Assembly: GCA_023525715.1 (NCBI GenBank)
Contig: CM042014.1
Span: forward strand, 24,770,904 to 24,834,903
Direction of reading: 5' to 3'
DNA: 64,000 bases
Source of the DNA: Cichorium intybus
Lineage: Eukaryota > Streptophyta > Magnoliopsida > Asterales > Asteraceae
Shown: one piece after another, positions 36,721 to 48,143 of the stretch
How positions within the stretch are numbered: the stretch's first letter is position 1
Layout of the letters: each line of letters opens with the position of its first letter
The notes under the pieces: model-generated
Database searches by the model: none
The model's input: only the letters and a program-made list of their open reading frames with translations
Told to the model about the DNA's origin: nothing
Translations under genes and position numbers: made by a program

Positions 36721-37197
36721 AATTTTTAGGTTTCTTTTCGTTTTCTTTTATATATGGAAAACCAAAAGAAAGAACCAAAATGAAGTCATTTAATTTATAA
36801 GTTGATTAATATGTTAAGATTTCTAATAAACATGCATTTTACATTTCCATTGAAACTTAAAAAATAAGAAACATACATTTTATGTCGTATCATCTTGTAG
36901 TTAATTACTTGTTTTTTGTTAAACTTATTAAGGTGTTTAATTATAAAAAAGATTGAACATAATTGTTTCTTCAAAGTCACAAATGTTTTTGGTTCAGTTT
37001 TGGTTTGAGTCATATTAGCAAACCATGCTCAACCCTAATTAATATTAACTAGTGGGGCCCCGTGCTCCGCACGGGTTCCGGTGCAACAGTGTTTTGAGGG
37101 ACAAATTTTCACAAAAAAGCTTAATACGCAAACTTACCACGAAATCATTGCCAGTATATCCAGCCAGTAAAAAAATGGAAAATCTACCTTATCGACG

Positions 37198-37340
37198 CTA
37201 CAAAGCAAATCCCTTCAAGTACTCAGGATCTGGTTTCGCTCGTTCTTGGAACTTCTTGAACCACCGATCCAATATATCCATTGGCACCACCAGCTTGCTC
37301 CCATCACTCCACAAAATATGCAGTGTACCTGAAATATCAT
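37198..37340 (-). pseudogene. captured terminal exon, parent unknown
   Basis: It starts after a TTACAG acceptor and ends at a TAG stop. The translation includes GTLHILWSDGSKLVVPMDI and WFKKFQERAKPDPEYLKGFAL. It looks like the last exon of a real gene; I do not recognise the family. It lies at the 3' end of Helitron D and would be the natural terminal exon of any chimeric transcript. Confidence 0.5.
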
Positions 37341-37564
37341 CTGTAAGGGTCCAAGATTTTAATGTACCACTAAAAAGTAATTTTACGATCATTAAGCAGC
37401 AAAAGCTGAACCCTTACAGTTATTTATGTGCAATGGAAAGATCATTCTTGTATGATGGTTGTATATATGTTTCAGCTTGGCATATCTGCTTCCACTCTAA
37501 TGATTTCTCCAAACAAATGAAGGTTAAATTAATTCAAAATCTTAAATTTAATCAAAAGTAACGG

Positions 37565-37618
37565 CTTCCGGTCTCTGTGAATGATATTCAAAGAATGTAA
37601 ATACTCCAATGCAAGAAC
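37565..37618 (-). pseudogene. captured IRE-like AGC kinase fragment
   Basis: After a TTTTCAG acceptor the frame reads VLALEYLHSLNIIHRD, the kinase subdomain VIb of plant IRE-type AGC kinases. The next residue should be Leu (HRDLKPDN) but is Arg, and the frame then loses similarity. The fragment cannot be catalytic. The IRE assignment is from family memory and moderate. Confidence 0.6.
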
Positions 37619-38421
37619 CTGAAAATAACCAATCAATATATCACTTATGTTCCAGTATAAAGTGGGAAAAAATAAGGGCGGATAGCGGGTAATAGCGACG
37701 TACTTTACTCTCGGGCTATGTATTTCATTTTTCACCCATAACAGCAACATTCTTACATTTCTTAACCGGTAATAGCAATGTACTTTGTATTTTACCCATA
37801 ATAGCAACATATTTACATTTTGTTACCAACATGTGCATTGTACTTTATTTGTTACGTATTGTTTTACCGATAAATTAAACAAAACTTGAATTTTAGCAAC
37901 ATATTCATATTCTTCTAATTTATGTACTTAGCATGCCAATTTTCTATATCAGAGGATACAGCCAGTAGTGGTGGTCGACGATGTCAATTTCCAAAAGAGA
38001 GATCCCTGCAAAAAGTTCAGCAGGTTAGCATCATTTGAGTTAAACATTGACCCCCATCTAGGGGTTGCACCTCCACTACGTAGCGGGAATGCAATAACCC
38101 TGGAATGGATAAAAAGGGGAACAACATAATGCTATAACAGGAAAAAATAATCACAATAGAGTGTCATGATACAAAAAATGGTAGTACATCAGTATTTAGC
38201 CTAAACATTAAAAGCTATCTTAACTAATCTTTTTGAAAACATATTTCACTTTTTTTTCCCGTTTAATCTTTATCATGTGTACCTTTAAGTCCTGGTGTTA
38301 ACCTTTGAAAATTTCATAGAAATTCTTAGCCATTATAGCTTGTTAACAATCTTGTCAGAGTGTTGCTAACAGAATTGCCGAATAAGATATAAGATAATGG
38401 ATAAATCTGGAATTTATTCAC

Positions 38422-38559
38422 CTTTGCAACTATGCTTGCTCCACTAAAAACTGGATACAAACTATCAGTTTTTTTTGGAACCACGAATTTAATAGATGGG
38501 AATCTTGCTGAGAGCTTGACCGTATACTTTTCTGGATCTCTTACTGTATCAACATAAAC
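38422..38559 (-). pseudogene. captured RNase H2 subunit A exon
   Basis: Exactly 46 codons between a TTACAG acceptor and an AAG|GTGAAT donor. The frame reads VYVDTVRDPEKYTVKLSARF, then PSIKFVVPKKTDSLYP and SGASIVAK, matching the catalytic-subunit region of RNase H2A around the conserved SGASIVAK. Only this exon is present; the catalytic DEAGRG end is absent, so it is not an enzyme. Confidence 0.85.
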
Positions 38560-39425
38560 CTGTAATTACATTGATTAGCTTTCATGAAATTTACCCACGG
38601 TTAAAATTTTTAGGTAGATAGGTGTATACCTCGGTTAGAAGATACCCAATGTCCAACACTCTCTTGAACAAACAATGCAATAAATCTCACCTCCTTAGCA
38701 GTCACATATCCAACCTTCGATGAAGTGTTCCCAACTATCAATATTCAAGGCAGGGAATCAGATTACAAGTTGCACAAATACGTGAAACCATTGTGTCCTG
38801 CTTGGGGCAGGTCTTGTTGCGAAAAGGATTGTAAATTAGGCCTACAGGTTTGTCATCAATTCTATGCACACTTTTTTTATTCTTAGTCCTAACGGAATTC
38901 CGAATTCCTTTAATTTCATCTAATTTCATCACCAGGTCAAACCATGGGTCAATACATTAGTGCACCTGGCAATTCAGGGGAATTGGATGAATCATTGCAT
39001 TTAAAAATTGAAAAATCAAAGAACAAAATTATTGAATTGAACTAAAAACATAAGAACGGAGATGAGGGAGGAGATGTCGAACCTTTCACATCCAACGAAT
39101 CGAACTAAAAACTACGCACGGGTCGGGTCAGATCAATGGGTGGCCCAGCTTGTTAAGTGGGTCGGGGCGCTTCCTTTTCACGGATCCTGGTAGGTTAGGC
39201 CCGGTCCGAGTTTATGTTAGGCCTCAGGGTAAAATTAAGAGCAATGTTTTAAAAACCGATTCAAACCGGCCGGTCACCACCGATTCCCAAATCCACCAGC
39301 GACGAAGCACCACCGTAGCCACTAAGACGTCGACATATTGGTACCCGTTTCTCTATATCTTCTTGCTACCCACGCAATTCCGATTTAATTTGAATCTGAA
39401 TGAAATTTTGTGAACGAATTAAAAC

Positions 39426-39476
39426 ACATGTCTGAGCTTTCACTCTTGCAACACCAAAATCAGGTAGCTTAACAAC
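39426..39476 (-). pseudogene. captured STY-like kinase activation-loop fragment
   Basis: After a TTTCAG acceptor the frame reads VVKLPDFGVARVKAQTCV, the DFG region of plant ACT-domain (STY8/17/46-type) kinases, usually V(K/A)DFGVARV. The DFG is kept. It is a short fragment and cannot work alone. Confidence 0.7.
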
Positions 39477-39762
39477 CTGAAACCGAGATTATTTGTGATT
39501 ATTTTTAATACAATTGAAATTTTTTTGTCATTCAATTTATAACAGTTTTCAAATAAAGAGTTGGTTTTCATTCAACATCACTTCTAGACAAAAGGGTAAA
39601 ATGGTCATTTACTCTCATTCTATCCAGAAAGGAAACAGTCTTTCCATTAAGTCCTAACTTTTTACAAATTTACCTTCAATTTATATTTTCCGTTTATTTC
39701 GCTAGGTCCACGGTCAATTTCATAAAAAAATTAACAAAATTGGAAAAAAATGAATTAAATAC

Positions 39763-39873
39763 CTCATATGGCCAACCATCAACAACAAAGACATCTAACG
39801 AGTATCGATCTACTGTAGAAAAAGCATGTGCTTCCAGGATGTTTAGTCCTACTTCTGCTAGCAAGGCTGTCAA
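39763..39873 (-). pseudogene. captured ACT-domain exon of STY-like kinase
   Basis: Thirty-seven codons between a TTACAG acceptor and a GAG|GTATTT donor. The frame starts LTALLAEVGLNILEAHAFST and ends SLDVFVVDGWPYE, the ACT domain of plant STY8/STY17/STY46-type Ser/Thr kinases. With 39426-39476 it shows that two exons of one kinase gene were taken up in order. Confidence 0.85.
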
Positions 39874-40016
39874 CTGTAAATTTAGAAAAAAAAATAGTAT
39901 TTCTGAAATGATAAAAAGGAAGTTCATAAAAATAAATAAAATAAAAAGGTTATAAATTATACTTTCATTTATTTCTACGTGTATAAATATGGTTTTTTTA
40001 TTCATACTAAACAAAA

Positions 40017-40139
<123 letters not shown>

Positions 40140-40734
40140 AACAAAGTGATTCTCGTTAGAAAAGCACGAGTGGAACGGCTATAGTGTCAGTAGGTGCCTA
40201 AATGAAGCGATTAAGCGTTGGGGACTCAAAAGATAAAGAGAACAAATAAGCACCTGACTCAGAAGGTTAGGTTTGTCATCTGTTGAAAAGATAATTTCAT
40301 GCATAGGCCTGTATAAGAATTAACTTCATAAAAGAGTGTCACTGGATAAAATCTAATGGACCACAACTGCATTTACTTATAAATACTTAAATATGTGAGA
40401 TTTTTTTTGAGAAAAATAGTGTGAAAAATATTAACTTGAGATGTTCAAAAGTGATTCTCGAATAAACTTACGACATGCTAATTCATTAAAGGATGTGATG
40501 AAATAGTGTAAAGGGTTAAAATGCAAGAAATTGCAACAACCGTTCGTTTATTTGTTTATTATTGCATCCCACTTTTTCTTCATATTATGGCATTGTACTT
40601 TGAAAACTTTACCCAATTATACCAATCTCATCGATAATACTTGTGTTTTGCCTTAATATAAATGCTATTTCTTGTATTTTGCCTTAAAATAAATCAAAGT
40701 GATTCTTGTAGATAGACATGCTTCTTTACCGTAC

Positions 40735-41338
40735 CTGTGCAATTTGATTAACTTCATTAATTGAACCTTTGGATTTGAGTACATATTTATGGATGCTGCA
40801 AGTATAAAGAGTAAAAAATCAATACAATGCAGATGGAATTCTAAAAAGAAATAAAGAAACAGATAAAAGCTTACAATGAACTCTTACCTGTAAGGTTCCT
40901 TACAGACAGAACGAACTTCGGCTTTCACAGTCATAAGGTCTAAGAACTTATCATCTTCAATCTTCTTGATCAAAATTTTATTTGCCTAAAAGAAGAAAAA
41001 AAAACCAGCCACGATAAATGAAATGGTGAGATGAATGACAGATGTAACAATAAAAAAATAAAATAAATAAAAATCGATTTTGCATTAAGAACCTCTTCGA
41101 TTTCTTTCTCCTGTTCTTTACAAAGTTCTGCAACTCGTCTCTTGACTTTGGTATAATCTTGAGGATTTGTGTAAATGAAGGACAAATTCTCAAGCTCAGA
41201 CTGCAAAGAAATTATTTTTATAAAGAATTTATACCAATAAAAATAAACTCCTTTATGGTAACTAAATCTACCTTAATTTGGTACATTCCAAGGAGCTTTG
41301 CAAGAGGAGCAAAAACCTGTAGTGTCTCCATTGCAATG
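40735..41338 (-). pseudogene. captured RSH (RelA/SpoT homologue) fragment, 4 exons
   Basis: Four exons with GT-AG borders: 41272-41338, 41093-41200, 40888-40985 and 40735-40795. Joined, they stay in one frame of 111 codons. In order: METLQVFAPLAKLLGMYQIK; SELENLSFIYTNPQDYTKV; ANKILIKKIEDDKFLDLMTV; SIHKYVLKSKGSINEVNQIAQ. This matches the segment of plant RSH1-type (p)ppGpp synthetase/hydrolases between the hydrolase and synthetase domains. The HD hydrolase and synthetase catalytic residues are absent, so it makes no alarmone. The introns are kept, so capture was of genomic DNA, not mRNA. Confidence 0.88.
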
Positions 41339-42199
41339 CTGGATTGTACATGATAAAAGAAAACTATGTAAACAATGAGAATTTTATATAGTAAAATATG
41401 CACCGATGTTTGATCAAATATGACTTCACCTGCTTATGTGAAGGCATATCATGTGAAAGAGTCCGCATATTATGTAATCTATCTGCAAATTAGTATAAAG
41501 TATAAACCTTACCAGCAAACATTGCACATCAAATTCCCCATATATCAACAGCAGGGGTATACTGAAATCAAGGTGGGGAGAAAAGTCAGACAAGTTACAG
41601 GGATAAAAAGGTCAAGTGCCATGGTAAGTGGGGTTGGTATACCTTGGAATAAAAAGATTAGAAATCGAGAAATTAAATACTACCTCAGACAGTGGTGGTG
41701 TACAAGATCAACCTTCTATTTCTTCTTCTTCGATCATCGGAGTTGTTGAGAATCGAGTCCCGCCGGTGCTTGTAACCGTACGCTTGACAGGAAATTGCGG
41801 CGTATCGATGTCCATCGCATCTGCGATTTTTGATTTGGCTTTCACTTTCCTCGTTCTTTAGTAACCACAACGGACCCCGGTCACCACCACCAACAACCGC
41901 CGCCGGCAGCGGCTTTTACGTTCGCCCAAGCGCACAGCAGCAAAGGCTGCTCCGATGACGCTCTTTGTGTGTCTCCTACTCGTCTGTGCGACTACTGGGT
42001 GAAGGTAAGCAATAAAGGAAACAGCAAAAGACACAAAACCGCGAGAGATCCAAATGGGGGTCTCACTCAGAAGACGACGACGGGAAATACAGGGAGTGAA
42101 GACGCACCGCTTGAAAGAAAGGAAAGAAAGGAGAAGATAAGACGAGAGTCAGGAAGAAAACCTGGGAAACCCAACCCTACATAAGATCCGCGTTACACA

Positions 42200-42539
42200 A
42201 CCCGGGAAAAATAAAACGTACACAACATTGCCAAAATTTACGGTAATTAATTAATAGATAAATATGTAAATATTTTTTATTGCAAATATATATAAACACA
42301 ATTTTCATCTTCTATATAATTCAAAATACATATGACATTATAGTGGTTTGATAAAAAAAGAAAATGAAATTTTATTCCATCCACCCTCCACTTGAAATGG
42401 TGAAATCCATCGAACATGGAATATGAAGTTGGAATGGAATCATGAATTCTTATTGCATAAACTTCAATTATGACTATAAATTAGAAAGGTATGATGAGAA
42501 ACTACAAATCTATGATAATGACATAATTTGGTAAGTTAT
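42200..42539. other. AT-rich, no gene seen
   Basis: Low-complexity flank right of Helitron D. No open frame or repeat end recognised. Confidence 0.4.
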
Positions 42540-42544
42540 AACTC

Positions 42545-43310
42545 TAACTCTTGACCAAATAGGTGTATTTAAAAAATATTTATTAAAATGGTGTAGTTTT
42601 AAAAATATTTACCAAAAGAGCTTTTTTTAACTTTTTTAAAAGTTCAAGATATTTTTTTAACTTTTATTTTTAATTTTGTTTTGAATGGCTATTTTTTTTT
42701 ACTTTTTTTTTTTGAATGGGCTGTTCATCTTACTTTGATTTGAATGCTGAAATGAATACAATGTTCAATTTTTTAGCCAAAAATCAAACAACTATATTTA
42801 AAAATATACAAGTACCGAATATATGTTTTTTCATCCTATTATTGCTATTTATTACATGAAACACATATTCCCTTAAAATGTAGTGGCGAATTGTTGCACT
42901 AAACCACTGTTGTCTCTTGAGAAAATATCCTTGGCCGTTGTTAAGGTGAGTTGTGGTGGTAAAATAACAAAAAAGTTCAATTTATTAAGTGTAGTTTAAT
43001 CTAAAAATCTAGGAAGGTCGTAGTGTAGGTATTTTTCTTGACCAATTTAATCTTGAATCAGTAGATGTTTTTTCAAGATCTAAACCCTAATATAGTTTTT
43101 GAACATCATTGTTCTAGACTAATAAAATCTTAAAATAATAAATAAATAAATAAAAAGTTAAAACAAAGCAGCCATTCAAAAAAAAAAAGTTAAAACAATA
43201 GCTTGAAATTAAAAAAAAAAGTTAAAAACACTCTTTTAGTAAATATTTTTAAAACTACCCCATTTTGGTAAATATTTTTTTAAAATACAATTGTTTGGTC
43301 AAAAACTCAA
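42545..43310. mobile_element. MITE with long (about 160 bp) inverted ends
   Basis: The left arm (about 42545-42720) and right arm (about 43140-43310) are inverted copies. Matching blocks include TTGACCAAA, AAAATATTTACCAAAA and TAGTTTTAAAAATATTT. Long inverted arms around a short unique core suggest a Mutator-like element, but no 9-bp duplication could be fixed. Non-coding. Confidence 0.65.
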
Positions 43311-43637
43311 TTTCAAGGAGAACACATACATATGGTTTATATATACTCCCTCCAATTCAAAACTAACGACTAAGTAGATGCATATCGAATCCAACTTGTT
43401 AAAACAGTAGTTGGGTTAACTGTCTAATGGTGCTTATACATTTAATAACGAACATGAAGCAAAATATGATGTCATTATTCATTTTGCCAATTTTTTTGTG
43501 GCCTTTAACCAAAAAATATTCTTTATTTAATAAATTAATTAAGATTGAAAAAAAAATAAATCAGTAGATTAATCAAAATGAAGATATTTTAATTTAATAC
43601 ATAAATAGATTATCAAATTATTACAACTTCTAACTAA

Positions 43638-44925
43638 GGCTCTGTTTGACAGCATTTGAATCATTCAGATCTGAACCATTCAAAGGTCTGAATGATTCAG
43701 ATGCTCTAAATGAACTATCTCCGAATGAAAACATGCTATTTAGTTAGACATCTGAATGAAGTGTGTTGAATGATAAAAAAGACTATTTTATCCTTCTGAA
43801 GTATTTTCTAATGAATAAAATGTTTCTTTTTTAAAAACTATCTGAACAAAGTTACTCAATAAATATTTAAAATATAAAACACCATATTGAAAATCAAATT
43901 TAAACATAAATCATCTCAAACCCATGAAAACATATTGAAATCTAAATACAACATAATATTGTCAATAAATGTTTTATCAATACTTTCATGTTTTCAAATA
44001 ATCCTAGGCTTTTATTGTGCTATACCTAAGAACAATTCAAGAACAGTTCCATAAAAATCAGATTTGAACAACTTTTATTAACACCAATTCAAGAACAATT
44101 TCATAACAACTATATTTGAACAAATTTTATCAACACTAATTCAAGAACAAAATTTCATCATACAAATGTGATTAAACAAGAACAAACAACATCAAACACA
44201 AATTTTATGATTTTTAAACCCTAAACAATATTAAAAACAGCAAACACATAACATTTTCATATTTTTTAACCATAAACATCAAAAGAACTACATATAGAAC
44301 ATTTTCCTGATTTCTCAACAAAGAACAAACATACAATCTCAAATTTTTAACACATAAATATCAGAAAACACATGAAATCAACTACATTTTCAACATGTAC
44401 ATAAGAAGGATTATCAGCTATATACATCAGGAAAATAAAACAGCTATACATATAAAAAAACAAAACTTACATGTGTGAAGTTCAGTCGGAGCAACACTGT
44501 GAGCACTACCGTGAGAAGGCTGAGAAGCAGTGGAAGTCGGCGAGGAATCCTGACCAAGCAGCAACGGCGAGAAGAATAGGAGTCGGGTATAGCGATCGGC
44601 GATCGGTCACTGAAAGAGAAGTAGTGTGGCAATGCCGACGGTGGCTGGAGCAATAGCGACGATCGACGGCTTGTGGTGGAAGGATGAAGTCGCCGACGTC
44701 TCTTCAATGGAGTGGAGGGGAGGAGTGGTTATGTGAAGAAGAGAAAGAGAGATGAAAATTAGGTTAAAACGAGTAGATTTGTAATATTTGGAATAAAATG
44801 TCCATTAAGATTTGTCTTTCCCTCTTATTAGTTCAGAAGAGGCTCTGTTTCATTCAATTTGCATATCAAACAGTTTTAACGAGCCTGTTAACCATTCAGA
44901 TTAAGAGACTATCAAACACAGTCTA
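43638..44925. mobile_element. TIR element remnant, 1.29 kb
   Basis: The left end GGCTCTGTTTGACAG pairs with the right end CTATCAAACACAGTCT. Subterminal ATTCAGATCTGAA-type motifs repeat at the left, and CATTCAGATTAAGAGAC occurs at the right. Near 44440-44710 there is a GC-richer, protein-like stretch on the minus strand (Arg/Ser/Leu-rich, 87 codons) that could be a decayed first exon. Probably hAT or PIF type; no clear target duplication. Confidence 0.55.
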
Positions 44926-44929
44926 CCAT

Positions 44930-45120
44930 AAATACACCCGATAGCAATTTGTATCACTCTATGGCATATCATACACAGCCTAACATAAATACACCTGATA
45001 GAAACTTCTATCACTCCATGGCATATCATACATCAACACATTAAAACTTGGGACAATATGGCATCAAGAGTTGAACACGCCGACAATTCAAAAGGACAAT
45101 GATTACAAACAGATGGTCTT
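44930..45120. repeat. interspersed repeat shared with 50840-51290
   Basis: Contains CATAAATACACCCGATAG, CTTCTATCACT, ATGGCATATCA and CCGACAATTCAAAAG, all found in the same order at 50840-50910 and 51250-51275. In this copy a 50-bp unit is doubled. Confidence 0.65.
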
Positions 45121-45252
45121 AGGGTGGACTGAGTAATTCTTGGCTTCATCCGAGTTTGGATTAGGTTTGGGCGTTACCGCTGCCCCGTGGTCTCGGGCTC
45201 GTGACAGATAGCCTTGGGCGGGTTCGATTGTGTGGTGTTGAAATCGGGTGAA

Positions 45253-45254
<2 letters not shown>

Positions 45255-45310
<56 letters not shown>
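45255..45310. repeat. (TA)n(GT)n compound microsatellite
   Basis: About 35 bp of TA, then about 22 bp of GT, directly against the left terminus of the palindrome-rich element. Confidence 0.97.
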
Positions 45311-46502
45311 TCAAATACGTTTTCTAGGTATCATGTGATTGTAGGACCCAATAACATCCATTGATCTCATAAGGTTACGATCGATATTTTTATTAGATTT
45401 CCAAATTTGAATTTTAAATGGCGATACAATAAATTAGATTTTGATTTGATTTTAGTAACTGATAATCATCGTAAATTCAAATTTGAGTTCATAGTCAATC
45501 GTTCGTTCTTATATTCCGATTTCTCGATCAATTTTGAAGATTTGTACTTTCGGATCGCAGTAACCGTCAATATCAAAAATTATACGCAGATATAAAGCAA
45601 ACTATATTCTGTTGAAAAGGTTTTTTTATTTGGATTTTGGGTGTGCGAAAATTAAATTATTCATAAGTTAAATAAGTTTTTGTGCAGCGTTTATGATGTT
45701 AAGTCGAAGACCATTATTTGAGAATGTTTTTTAATTTGATTTGTTTTTTTGCGATTCTAAGAGAATTATCATATATTTTGAGTTTGCTAATTAATAAGGT
45801 GAGTTATTTTTTTTAGGAGAACCATCTGTAAACTCTCAAGATTCAGAGAATATTAGTAATTTTCCTATCGATAGTACAAGGAACTTGATAAAGGAGTACA
45901 TTCTCCGAGAATGGGTAAGGAAATAAATGTATTGACTGTTGTATTGTTGACGTTTTTGTATCGTTAGTTATAAATTTTCATTTGTTTTTCTGTTAGGAGA
46001 TGAGGAAGAGTCAATTTTGCAGTTTAATGTCTTTGTCAAGTCAATTGATTATGTTATTCGTTAATTGATTGAAGTTTTCATAGACAATGATATATTAAAC
46101 ACATGCATTCTTCGAGAATGCATGTTTAATGTATGTACGTAACGGTTTTTTAAACTGTTTAGTTTATTCCATTCTTAGAGAATGAGTGTATATATGTTTT
46201 AGTGGTCCTAATTCTTTGAGAATGACTTTCGGTTATGTAAGCAACGTATAATATCAATAACGTCTAACAGACTATTACATTTACTAATCTTGAACATGGA
46301 TTGCCATTACACAATTCTCTGAGAATGGGAAGCATGAGAAGCAAATGTACTCAACCGCCGCCTCACTCTCTTCTCCTCCCGCCTTCTTCTTGATTCTCCG
46401 ATTCTCGATTCATTGAGAATAGGTGTTAGTTTTATTGGGTTTTTTCTATTTTAAGAGAATGAATGGTTAACAGACTACTTCATTCTCTGAGAATAGGTAT
46501 TT

Positions 46503-46978
46503 AGGCTATGTTTGGCGCGCCACAACTAGCGTATAAACTAAATTTTTTTTTCGAGCTTTTTTAGTTTGACATGTTTGGGAATCCAAATACTAACTTATAA
46601 GCTAGCTAACAAGCTAGGTTTTTTAAACGCTACTAATAGTAACGTTTTGAGTAGCGGTTTCAAAATGTTCCCATTTTACCCTCACACTGGATATGCTTCA
46701 TTTTCTTATAATATTATATTAATTTTGTACATGTCCTTTTATGTCATTTTACGATTTCCAGCTAGTTTTATCAGTTAGTTTTTTACCAAACGTTATTTAT
46801 TATCAGCTAGTTTTTCAGCTCAGCTAGTTTTTCAGTTAGTCGCTAGTTTTCTAGTTTTTCAGTTAGTTTTTCAATTAGTCGCTAGTTTTTCAGTTTTTCA
46901 GCTCAGCTAGTTTTTCAGTTAGTCGCTAGTTTTTCAGCTAGCAGCTAGTTTTTCAATTAGTCTGCCAAACATAGCCTT
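46503..46978. mobile_element. hAT-like MITE, AGGCTATGTTTGGC ends, 476 bp
   Basis: The left end AGGCTATGTTTGGC pairs with the right end GCCAAACATAGCCTT. The flanks AGGTATTT (46495-46502) and AGGTTTAT (46979-46986) look like a decayed 8-bp duplication. The right third is a chain of CAGCTAGTTTTTCAGTTAGTCG-like short repeats. Non-coding. Related to 22570-22873. Confidence 0.75.
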
Positions 46979-47413
46979 AGGTTTATAGGGATGTTTCTAT
47001 ATTTTCACCGTTCAACATAAAATGCAGGGGACATTCATTCTTCGAGAATAAATGGTTAATAGACTACTTCATTCAATAAATTTAAACATTTTCATAGATA
47101 ATTTTGGATTTGTAATATTCATATAACATTTGGTTATGGAAACCTATTTATAACCACATCATTCTTGGAGAATCAAGAGTATATGTTTTCATGATTCAAC
47201 GTAAAATGGAGGAGACATTCATTCTCCGAGAATGCTTTGTTACAGTATATCCAGAATAAGGAATATGATATTAAATATTAATTACCATTCAATTTTCAAT
47301 CCATATGAACTCGTCGGCACTAAATTTCCATTCAATATTCAAGCACTCAATTACCATTCAATTAAAGTCACATTTCCGTTTTAAAATATGAATCATTTAT
47401 TAATTCAAAATAA

Positions 47414-47625
47414 TTAATGGTCGGACGAATTAGTTTTGGAGATGCGACAATCATTTCATTAAGATGAAATGGAACCAATGTGTTTTCTTTATTGGAACGG
47501 CAAAATAGAAACAATGTTATTAATGGTCGGATGAATTAGTTTTGGAGATGCGACAATCATTTCATTAAGATGAAATGGAACCAATGTGTTTTCTTTATTG
47601 GAACGGCAAAATAGAAACAATGTTA
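47414..47625. repeat. 106-bp tandem duplication
   Basis: Two direct copies (47414-47519 and 47520-47625) beginning TTAATGGTCGG differ at one visible base (ACG/ATG near the start), so the duplication is recent. Confidence 0.92.
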
Positions 47626-48143
47626 TTAAATGATAATGGAGAATTGAAGATTTTTATAGATAAATATAATATCGGGTAATGGAAACCTAATTATAACCAT
47701 CTGCTTCTTGGAGAATAAAAAGAATATGTTTTCATGTTTCTACGCTAAATGCAGGGGACATTCATTCTCTGAGAATGCTTTGTTAGCAGACTACTTCGTT
47801 TTGACATCTTTTCTTCTGCAAGAATTGGTTTGTCGTAGTTGTTATGGAATGTTAAGAGAATGAGGATCAATATACGAATCTGTAATTTTTATTAACTGTT
47901 AATAATCGTGTCCCGTGATCGTAGTTTGTTTTCGTTTTTAACATAATCATTTCCTTAGTTATAGGCATCACAACTTTACCTTTATACATTGCACGACCGT
48001 TTTTTCAAAAAACTGAAATATTCTTTTGTTTTATTTACATAAATGTCATCATGATCATGTTCACTTATTTTTGCAATCTAAGGGTCTTAAATGGTCTTAC
48101 AATCACACAATATTTACCAATCTTATTTAATACTCTCTCTCTC

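Larger units (their letters stand above)
45311..48132. mobile_element. palindrome-rich element of unknown type, 2.8 kb
   Basis: The left end has ATCATGTGATTGTAGGACC (about 45330-45348) and the right end carries the inverted partner, TGTGATTGTAAGACC on the minus strand (48091-48110). Each end touches a microsatellite: TA/GT at the left, CT and then TA at the right. Eleven copies of ATTCTNNGAGAAT are at 45754, 45899, 46107, 46171, 46211, 46314, 46482, 47037, 47161, 47221 and 47764, with further degenerate copies. No coding gene is seen. A hAT-like MITE (46503-46978) and a 106-bp tandem duplication (47414-47625) lie inside. A smaller relative is at 24170-24960. I know no family with this layout. 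Confidence 0.6.
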
